From positions 1 through 9,224 of the forward strand of contig JAHZKV010000006.1 in assembly GCA_022600215.1 (NCBI GenBank): a stretch of 9,224 nucleotides of DNA. The letters run 5' to 3'. A model generated the notes under the pieces. The model did not search any database, was not told the DNA's origin, and worked only from the letters and a program-made list of their open reading frames with translations. Below are positions 1-5,639 of the stretch, one piece after another. Made by a program: the position numbers and the translations under genes. How positions within the stretch are numbered: position 1 is the first letter of the stretch; each line of letters opens with the position of its first letter. Source of the stretch: a bacterium. Its GTDB lineage: Bacteria; Chlamydiota; Chlamydiia; Chlamydiales; 2-12-FULL-49-11.

Positions 1-88
1 CAAGCTCTTTTTTCTTATCTTCAATAGTATAACCATGCAGTGAAGCGATAAGAATAGTAAAAAGGATGGTAATGGCTCTTTTTTTCAA
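1..88 (-). CDS. 5' end of an exported protein gene (TTG start), cut by the window edge
   Basis: Only the first 29 codons are visible, open without a stop to the window edge. Translation from the TTG at 88-86 gives a classic signal peptide: MKKRA, then a hydrophobic core (ITILFTILIASL), then HGYTIEDKKKEL. An AGGAT Shine-Dalgarno-like sequence lies 5 bases upstream of the TTG (bases 97-93 on the complement), which supports this start. No ATG is available in frame. The gene begins 21 bases after the stop of the 403-residue membrane protein gene, so the two are probably co-transcribed. The charged EDKKKEL after the signal resembles the start of a coiled coil, as in EnvC/NlpD-type murein hydrolase activators, but too little is visible to assign a family. 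Export is well supported; function is unknown. Confidence 0.65.
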   Translation of the reverse strand, partial: MKKRAITILFTILIASLHGYTIEDKKKEL

Positions 89-109
89 GGGGTATCCTGC
101 AAATAATTA

Positions 110-1321
110 CTACTTAGTATATCTAACGATTTCTTTTTTTTTAAGGGGAATTTGTAATTTCTTGTAATTTGATCTTGTTTTGTCAAATATATAACCTATA
201 AATACTTCCCGATCTTTTTCCTTTATTATATCTTCAAAAATAATGATTTCTGTAGCAGTTTGTAGATCTAAAATGTGGTTGAGTTCGGAGAGTTTTTTCA
301 AATTATGCCACGAGGCATTTTTTTTGATGAGCCAGTCATTTTGTTTGAGTAAAAAGGTGCGATCTTTGATCGTACAAATTACTGAATCGCTATTTCTGCG
401 GTATACTTTGTCAAAGGAGAAGGTATGGATGTTGTTTGTGGTTCTTCTTGTGAAGGGGATGGTATAGTCTTTAGAGAAAAAGCCACTTTCATTCCAAAAG
501 GTGCCTTTAAGAGCTTTTTTAGAGAGGGAGGTGATGACAAAAAGAGGAGCATCTTTTGCGGGCTCTTTGGTGATCACCCAATTTCCATCGATAAAATGAA
601 ATAAGTCCCCTTTTTTGATGGGAAAGCACTTTGCTTTGCTATTATTTTTAAAGAGAAGGCGAGAGCAATTTTTAATAGCAGCATCTTTTTTATCGCCATA
701 GATGGATAATAAGGTGTCTGGTCCTAGAAACTGTGTCTTAGACAGACTTTTACATGCATTTGCCGAGGCGGTGGAAACAGGGGAGTGTTTCCCTTCTTTT
801 TTAGAGAGCGTTTTTGGTGTGGACTTTTTGTATATAACTTTGCCGTTTTTTCCTCTATAGGTTGTGGTCAAAGTGACTTGTAGCTCATTTTTTGTTGCGC
901 GTATCGGGGTGATGCAGAAGGGGGTATCTTCCTCTGAAAAAAGAATATCTTTTCCTGTGGTAGAAAAGTAGATGGGCTCATGGAGCTTTGCTATGATTTT
1001 GTGCCCTTCAGAAGATAGGGCGATGGTGTTATCTTTTTTATCTGGTCGAAAGTTAGCGCCTCCATAAAAGATAGCTGTTTCTATGGGCGGGGAAGGGAGA
1101 GTAGGCGTTTTATCGTGCTTTTTCCATAAAAAATCCTCTTTTTTACCCGCTATGAGGGAGGTATTTAATGCTGCATTTTTTTGTGATAGTGGTAAAGAGG
1201 GGGAGAAAAAATTTCCAAGAAGGAGGAAAATAGTACAAACAAGGGAGATAAAAGAGAATATATGTACAAATTGTAATGCACCCTTTCTCCATTTTTTATG
1301 ACTGATATCTTTGATAATCAT
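110..1321 (-). CDS. Single-span membrane protein of unknown function, 403 aa
   Basis: I do not recognise the family. The protein has a short basic N-terminus (HKKWRK around residues 8-13), one strongly hydrophobic segment at about 17-38, and a long polar C-terminal part rich in Lys, Ser and Thr. This fits a signal-anchored inner-membrane protein with its main body outside the cytoplasm. That body has five cysteines (about 136, 190, 219, 232 and 316) that could form disulfides. Two short similar stretches, KKGDLFHFIDGNWVI (about 236-250) and RTFLLKQNDWLIKK (about 321-334), hint at a repeated beta-rich unit. The ATG at 1321 is the only methionine codon in the protein, and an AGGTG lies about 10 bases upstream. 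A good promoter precedes the gene. It is first in a unit with the exported protein gene starting at 88, so an envelope role is likely but unproven. Confidence 0.8.
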   Translation of the reverse strand: MIIKDISHKKWRKGALQFVHIFSFISLVCTIFLLLGNFFSPSLPLSQKNAALNTSLIAGKKEDFLWKKHDKTPTLPSPPIETAIFYGGANFRPDKKDNTIALSSEGHKIIAKLHEPIYFSTTGKDILFSEEDTPFCITPIRATKNELQVTLTTTYRGKNGKVIYKKSTPKTLSKKEGKHSPVSTASANACKSLSKTQFLGPDTLLSIYGDKKDAAIKNCSRLLFKNNSKAKCFPIKKGDLFHFIDGNWVITKEPAKDAPLFVITSLSKKALKGTFWNESGFFSKDYTIPFTRRTTNNIHTFSFDKVYRRNSDSVICTIKDRTFLLKQNDWLIKKNASWHNLKKLSELNHILDLQTATEIIIFEDIIKEKDREVFIGYIFDKTRSNYKKLQIPLKKKEIVRYTK

Positions 1322-1352
1322 GTAGATATTACACCTGCTTATAGATAGAGCG

Positions 1353-1381
1353 AGTATACCTCCCCTTTCGTTTTCTGTAAA
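1353..1381 (-). promoter_or_regulatory. Sigma70-like promoter for the 403-aa membrane protein unit
   Basis: On the complement strand, TTTACA (1381-1376, five of six to the TTGACA consensus) is followed by a 17-base spacer and TATACT (1358-1353, five of six to TATAAT). Transcription would start near 1346, giving a leader of about 25 bases before the ATG at 1321. This is the best-spaced promoter in the window. Confidence 0.6.
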
Positions 1382-1394
1382 TTCTAAAAAGGCA

Positions 1395-1433
1395 TTGTAA
1401 AAAAAACGATAAATTATTAAATGTGAGTATAAA
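1395..1433 (+). promoter_or_regulatory. Possible promoter region of the plus-strand membrane protein gene
   Basis: The intergenic DNA is very AT-rich. TATAAA at 1428-1433 matches the -10 consensus at five of six positions but has no good -35 at normal distance. The alternative is TTGTAA at 1395-1400 with TTAAAT at 1417-1422, a 16-base spacer and a weaker -10. Either would give a leader of roughly 20-35 bases. A promoter is expected here because the upstream gene is divergent, but the exact boxes are uncertain. Confidence 0.3.
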
Positions 1434-1450
1434 TAGCCCTATATGGGTAG

Positions 1451-1454
1451 AAGG
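1451..1454 (+). promoter_or_regulatory. Ribosome binding site that decides the start of the 146-aa protein
   Basis: AAGG (within AGAAGGT) lies 6 bases before the ATG at 1461. An earlier in-frame ATG at 1443 would put this site inside the coding region, and its own upstream sequence (AATAGCCCTAT) has no Shine-Dalgarno match. The start at 1461 is therefore preferred. Confidence 0.6.
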
Positions 1455-1460
1455 TGTGTA

Positions 1461-1901
1461 ATGGAAGAAAATAACGAGAAACCAAATAAAAAAGGCTTTA
1501 CTGTTTCAGAGCTTGAAGGGACGGCAAAGAAATATGCATCAGAGATTGGTCTGGGTGTAATTTTTGCGGTAACTGCTATCTTTACCTTGATTTGGGGTGG
1601 AGCGATGATGGTGTGGTCTATATTGCTTTGCATGATTTTAGCAATTATAGCTTCTTTAGTTCCTGGTTCTATGATGGATGGGATTTCAAAGGCATTGGAT
1701 TTTATCTATAAAGATAAAGTGATGTTAGTGGTTACTGGTGTGGTATTGCTAATTATTGCTATTTTTATTCCTGTGTTGATCTTTGCATTGATTGGATTGA
1801 TCTCTGGTGGATCTTTATCTCTTACGATGAAGAAGAGGGGTTGCAAAACTTGTCATCATCATCCTAAAGATCATAAAGATCATGAGGATAAGAACTCATA
1901 A
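1461..1901 (+). CDS. Inc-like small membrane protein with Cys/His-rich tail, 146 aa
   Basis: The only plus-strand gene. An acidic and polar N-terminus (1-28) is followed by a hydrophobic lobe at about 30-68 containing a WGG turn, a polar linker (about 70-86), and a second hydrophobic lobe at about 87-117 with a central proline. The tail is short and charged: CKTCHHHPKDHKDHED at about 128-143. Two hydrophobic lobes, each possibly a helical hairpin, recall chlamydial inclusion membrane (Inc) proteins, which are defined by a bilobed hydrophobic domain. That is an analogy of architecture, not a sequence match. The tail could bind a metal ion such as zinc or nickel. The 3' end overlaps the convergent rsmD gene by 22 bases. 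Start 1461 is chosen by its ribosome binding site; 1443 would add six residues. A generic small inner-membrane protein is an equally simple explanation. Confidence 0.75.
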   Translation: MEENNEKPNKKGFTVSELEGTAKKYASEIGLGVIFAVTAIFTLIWGGAMMVWSILLCMILAIIASLVPGSMMDGISKALDFIYKDKVMLVVTGVVLLIIAIFIPVLIFALIGLISGGSLSLTMKKRGCKTCHHHPKDHKDHEDKNS

Positions 1902-2446
1902 AATAGTAGGGTTGTTTCTCCTTTGGTCTTTTCTTTGAATAAAGAGAGGGTCGTAAAGGAGAGATCTTTAGCCTCTACCTTGTATAAGCTTGGAATTTCT
2001 AGGCATATAGCTCCTTCTTTGGTAAGGAGCTTTTTTGTGTCGATATTTCTTAGAAGTTTTTCTACTTCGGAAAAAGGAGTTTTGTAGGGGGGATCAAGAA
2101 AAATAAGATCGAAAGGTTCATTTTCTTTTTCGATGTAGGCAAAGGCATCGTTTTTTATGATTTTTGCACAGGTTGCAATTTCAAAGTTCTTGATGTTCTC
2201 CTTGATAGATTGAAGAGGTAAACGATGGTTTTCTACAAAAACAATACTTTTTGCGCTGCGGCTTATGGCTTCTAATCCAAGGGATCCTGAGCCAGCAAAG
2301 AGGTCTAGAGCTCTTGCTTCTGGAATGAATGGGGCGAGGGTGTCAAAGATAACTTTTCGAAAATAGGAGGTAGAAACTCTGGTGAGTTTTGTTGCGGGGG
2401 TTTTAATTGCCCTTCCTTTGAATTTTCCGCTGCCTACTCGTACCAT
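1880..2446 (-). CDS. rsmD: 16S rRNA (guanine966-N2)-methyltransferase RsmD
   Basis: RsmD uses S-adenosylmethionine to methylate N2 of G966 of 16S rRNA in the 30S subunit. At 188 residues it is near the family's usual length. The N-terminus (VRVGSGKFKGRAIKTP) is the typical RsmD opening. SAM-binding motif I is LDLFAGSGSLGLEA (47-60), the acidic residue of the next strand is in FVE (70-72), ND at 99-100 follows, and the catalytic motif is DPPY (118-121) in LIFLDPPY. The C-terminus (KGETTLLFYEF) also fits. The usual RPTxDxxRExLFN stretch after the N-terminal strand is altered to RVSTSYFRKVIFDTL (23-37). The gene starts 7 bases after the VWA gene stop with only a weak Shine-Dalgarno, so it is probably translated from the same message, and it overlaps the convergent 146-aa gene at its 3' end. 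The family assignment is firm. Confidence 0.93.
   Translation of the reverse strand: MVRVGSGKFKGRAIKTPATKLTRVSTSYFRKVIFDTLAPFIPEARALDLFAGSGSLGLEAISRSAKSIVFVENHRLPLQSIKENIKNFEIATCAKIIKNDAFAYIEKENEPFDLIFLDPPYKTPFSEVEKLLRNIDTKKLLTKEGAICLEIPSLYKVEAKDLSFTTLSLFKEKTKGETTLLFYEFLSS
1917..1962 (+). other. Imperfect hairpin just beyond the plus-strand gene, inside rsmD
   Basis: On the plus strand, TCTCCTTT (1917-1924) can pair with AAAGGAGA (1955-1962). Inside it, CTTTTCTTT (1928-1936) can pair with AAAGAGAGG (1941-1949), with two G-U pairs, around the loop GAAT. It begins 16 bases after the stop of the 146-aa gene and could serve as its 3' end structure. No T-tract follows, so it is not a canonical intrinsic terminator. 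It also lies in rsmD coding DNA and may be fortuitous. Confidence 0.25.
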
Positions 2447-2453
2447 CGTTTAT

Positions 2454-5400
2454 TTACTCTACTAAAGTATGAAGATCATACTCTTCTGAGTATTTCTTTG
2501 CATCGGTTAAATGCGTCTCATCGCCAGTGTCTAAGAAGGAGCGGATGGCAAAAAGGGTTTTTTGGGTAGCTAGTTTTTTGTGTAGCCCATACTTGCCTTT
2601 ACGAGATTCTTCTAGTGGCATCTCTTTGACTACATTTACCCAGCGATCGCCTGACCGTCCTTGTATAAATATACGACCGCCCTTTTTTTCTGGAATAGAT
2701 CCAAAGAGGGTAAGATTTCTTCCTGTATGAAGAATAGGGGCGATATTGCCTTCATTATATGCCATGGCAAAATCATCATCTGGGAAAGTGACGGTGATGT
2801 CATGTAAGATGGGATCTTTGATTCTTTTAACGAGCATGGAAAATTTCCTTGGGAAGGAGGCATGTGTTCTGGTAAAGAGGGAGAAGCCATGATTTAATCT
2901 TGCGAGTAAGGAGAGCATTTGTTTATTATTTTTGTCGCTTGCAGTTGCGGTGTAGAGGGAAAAGTTTCCAATATCTTCTTCTTTTAGTTTATTTAGGGAG
3001 TGGCTATTTACACGAATATTTTTTGCAAAATTTCCATCGGAGAGGAGAACGCAGCATCGGTGGTAGTTATTTTTCTTTGCAAGGGCCTTTTCTTTTGCAA
3101 TGACAGAAATCATCCCTTCAAAAGATGGTGCAGAAGATTGCTCAACTTTCCGTAAAAATCTTTTTGCATAGCTTTTACCACTTTTGGTTGGAGAGATATT
3201 ACGTTCACGAAGCTTGGTGATTTTTCCTTTTGATACGACGGCAATATTAAAGGTGGCGCTACGATCAAGGTAATCAAGAGAATCTAGAATGGCTTTTTTA
3301 AAGAGGCCAAATCGATGCGCTTCAATGGAGGAAGAGGCATCTAGAATATAGAGTATTTGAATGGGAAGGGTGGGGATGAGGTTTTTTTCATTTGCTCGAA
3401 CGGTGCAGGCAAATTCAATTTGATCGGATAGTTCTGAATCGAGCAATCGGGTATCAAGGTAAAAATTATCAGAAAGGGAAATGGTGTTTAGATCTTCTAA
3501 GCTTGGCCAATTGAAGAGATCATAACCTGTCATCCTTGATCCTCTGTTGGTTTCAATAGCAACAAAGCGGGCTTCTTCTTCGATGAAAGAGGTAGGCGCT
3601 TTGAAAAGAGAAAGCATAGGGTGCATGGAAAATTTCGCCTTCTTTTTGGTTTGCGCATTTGGTAAAGCTATTTCTTGTGTTAGCGCTACTTTTTTGATGG
3701 GGAGCTTATCAGAAAGGGTGATACGATCCAGTGGCATAGGTTTTTTATTCTGGAGAGAAGAGGAAACGGTAGTAGATATTTTTTTGGTGTTAAATTCTTT
3801 TTCAGGAATTTTTGCGAAGATAAGTTTTTCTAGATTACCTTTTTTTCCTTCTACTGGGTTAGTTATTTTTGCTATCTCTTTGTCAAAAGATCGATCTGCA
3901 AGAGCTGCATCAAAAGATCTTTTTTCTTTGAAGGAAGTAAGGGCTGAGCTTTTTCCAATTTTGGATAAGGCAATTTGTTTTTGGAGGTGTTCTTGTTTTG
4001 CAAAAAAAACTTCTTTTGGAGTGAAAAAGCTGATGGTTTCATTTTGTAATTGCGCTGGGATGTTACGAAAAAAAGTAGGATAGACTTTTTCTTGAAACAA
4101 TTCTTCCGTTTGTTGTGTTCTTGGTAGTTTGACAGCTACAATGTTGCTGTTAAAAATTTTTTCTGTTTGCTTTATTGGGAAAGAGCGGTAGCTCGTGGAA
4201 ACTTTTTCGTTACGTGGTAAAGTGGTGAGGACTTTTTCTTTACCATCATGTTGTTGTTGCTTTAAGGTAAATTCTTGGTTGGAATGATTGGTAAGTAAAG
4301 AAATAGGGTGAATCTTTGCTGGGAATGGATCAAGGTGGGGAGAAGAGGGAAAATCAATTTCTTCTGAAAAAAAAGCGCGAGCTTTCTCTGCTAAATGACT
4401 TTCAAAAGTCGTTTTCTTCAGATGAATAGGAAAGCGGTGTATAGAAGAGGGATTTTTAAGGGAGCGCTCCTTATTTCTGCGAAATGAAAGAGCTAGAACT
4501 TTGCCTTCTTTTTTTGGGGAGTTTTTTGCGATATAAGAGGGGAGAAGATCTTTGTGTTGTAGTATTGCTTGAAGGGAGAGGCTACATTCAAGATTGTCAT
4601 CAAAGAAATTATGCTTTTTGGTGGAGGAGCTCTTTTTGCCAAAAGGTGATATAGCAACTTTCTTAAGATGAGGGCTAAGTTCTTTAGCGATTATCTGCTC
4701 CCTATTTATGGAAATACTAGGCAGTGAAAAATCTTTTTCTTTTATAGAGAGGGAGGAGGGGGAAAATGCTTTTTTGTCTAAAGGCGTATTTATTGCCTCG
4801 CAGTTTAAGGAGCCGTTACTTGTCAGGGGATTTGTACCTGCAAGAAGATATTCTTTTTCTCCAATGGCGCTGTGGAGGGCACAAAGCTCCTCTTCGCTTT
4901 CTGTAATTTTTGGGAGATAGCTGTAGGAAGTTTTTTCCTTGGTATCTATGTTCAGTGCTAGATCACAGCTATAGGAAAAACCTTCATAGGAAGGGGAGTT
5001 TTTGCTGGTTGCACTATTTAGAAGGGCGGCCTTTTTTACTTCGCTGCTTTGAAAGGGAGATCTTTTTACTGCTAATTTTGTTTTGCGGCGAGTAATGGGT
5101 GCGCTGCTTTTTGTTGGATAATTATTCTTTGTAAAAGAGGCGATGGGAGGGGCTAATTCCTCTTTGACCGCTTCTATGGAGAGGTTATCATCAACTTCTG
5201 CTGCTATTTCTGAAAGAGAAGAGAGGTAGGTATCGGAAAAGGTATGTCCTTGCAAGATTTTCTCTACAAAGTGGCCATTTAAAAAGGCTCGTACTTTTTC
5301 ACCAAGAGCTTCCCTATTTAGTTCATGTGAACTGCTTATAGCATCATTGGAGGCAAGGCTAAATATTAGATCTTCTTCTAAATGCAGTGGAAATTTTGGT

Positions 5401-5627
5401 ACTTTTCGAAAATTTTCTTTTTTTTGGTGCAAAGAAAAGTTTTGGTCTTGCTTTATGTAAGAGGAAAAAAGAGAGCTGTCCCTTGCAAGTTTTTTAGGCT
5501 CTTCTTGATGCAATAATTTGGAAAGGGGATAGGAGTTAAGCTTGCTCTTTTCCTTGGTCACCCCAAAAAGATGGGAGGATCCTACGCAAAAGAGTAGCAA
5601 AAAGGAGATGGCGACTTTTTTTTTCAT
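2454..5627 (-). CDS. Exported von Willebrand factor A domain protein, 1057 aa
   Basis: The N-terminus is a signal peptide: MKKK, then a hydrophobic core (about 4-22). Residues from about 25 to 690 match no domain I recognise and are Ser/Lys-rich and low in complexity, with loosely recurring patterns. A more ordered region starts near 700 (TGYDLFNWPSLEDLN). A VWA domain at about 755-935 has the MIDAS motif DASSS (763-767) after a hydrophobic strand (QILYIL) and the acidic LLSDG (862-866), so metal ion binding is likely. The MIDAS threonine position seems to be Ser (SSAPSFEG, 831-838). The region at about 940-1057, with TVTFPD, NLTLFGSI and a terminal helix ending EEYDLHTLVE, resembles the part after VWA in inter-alpha-trypsin inhibitor heavy chain-like proteins. 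AAGG lies about 9 bases before the ATG. The gene starts 12 bases after the TPR gene and ends 7 bases before rsmD. The role is probably protein-protein contact in the envelope; substrate and partner are unknown. Confidence 0.85.
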   Translation of the reverse strand: MKKKVAISFLLLFCVGSSHLFGVTKEKSKLNSYPLSKLLHQEEPKKLARDSSLFSSYIKQDQNFSLHQKKENFRKVPKFPLHLEEDLIFSLASNDAISSSHELNREALGEKVRAFLNGHFVEKILQGHTFSDTYLSSLSEIAAEVDDNLSIEAVKEELAPPIASFTKNNYPTKSSAPITRRKTKLAVKRSPFQSSEVKKAALLNSATSKNSPSYEGFSYSCDLALNIDTKEKTSYSYLPKITESEEELCALHSAIGEKEYLLAGTNPLTSNGSLNCEAINTPLDKKAFSPSSLSIKEKDFSLPSISINREQIIAKELSPHLKKVAISPFGKKSSSTKKHNFFDDNLECSLSLQAILQHKDLLPSYIAKNSPKKEGKVLALSFRRNKERSLKNPSSIHRFPIHLKKTTFESHLAEKARAFFSEEIDFPSSPHLDPFPAKIHPISLLTNHSNQEFTLKQQQHDGKEKVLTTLPRNEKVSTSYRSFPIKQTEKIFNSNIVAVKLPRTQQTEELFQEKVYPTFFRNIPAQLQNETISFFTPKEVFFAKQEHLQKQIALSKIGKSSALTSFKEKRSFDAALADRSFDKEIAKITNPVEGKKGNLEKLIFAKIPEKEFNTKKISTTVSSSLQNKKPMPLDRITLSDKLPIKKVALTQEIALPNAQTKKKAKFSMHPMLSLFKAPTSFIEEEARFVAIETNRGSRMTGYDLFNWPSLEDLNTISLSDNFYLDTRLLDSELSDQIEFACTVRANEKNLIPTLPIQILYILDASSSIEAHRFGLFKKAILDSLDYLDRSATFNIAVVSKGKITKLRERNISPTKSGKSYAKRFLRKVEQSSAPSFEGMISVIAKEKALAKKNNYHRCCVLLSDGNFAKNIRVNSHSLNKLKEEDIGNFSLYTATASDKNNKQMLSLLARLNHGFSLFTRTHASFPRKFSMLVKRIKDPILHDITVTFPDDDFAMAYNEGNIAPILHTGRNLTLFGSIPEKKGGRIFIQGRSGDRWVNVVKEMPLEESRKGKYGLHKKLATQKTLFAIRSFLDTGDETHLTDAKKYSEEYDLHTLVE

Positions 5628-5639
5628 GCTGGCCGCCTT

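Noticed and set aside
1443..1460. Upstream ATG as the start of the plus-strand membrane protein
   Set aside because: No ribosome binding site precedes it, whereas AAGG sits 6 bases before the ATG at 1461.
1842..1856. CxxCH (CKTCH) as a haem c attachment site
   Set aside because: There is a single motif in a Cys/His-rich tail of a small membrane protein, no cytochrome-like fold, and no cytochrome maturation genes nearby; a metal site is simpler.
2636..2890. 84-codon frame on the same strand inside the VWA gene
   Set aside because: It is an out-of-frame shadow of the VWA gene with no domain and no ribosome binding site.
3547..4083. 178-codon open frame on the plus strand opposite the VWA gene
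   Set aside because: It lies wholly inside the well-supported VWA gene on the other strand, has no Shine-Dalgarno or recognisable domain, and its Phe/Ser/Cys-rich product is typical of the antisense of a Lys/Glu/Ser-rich coding region.
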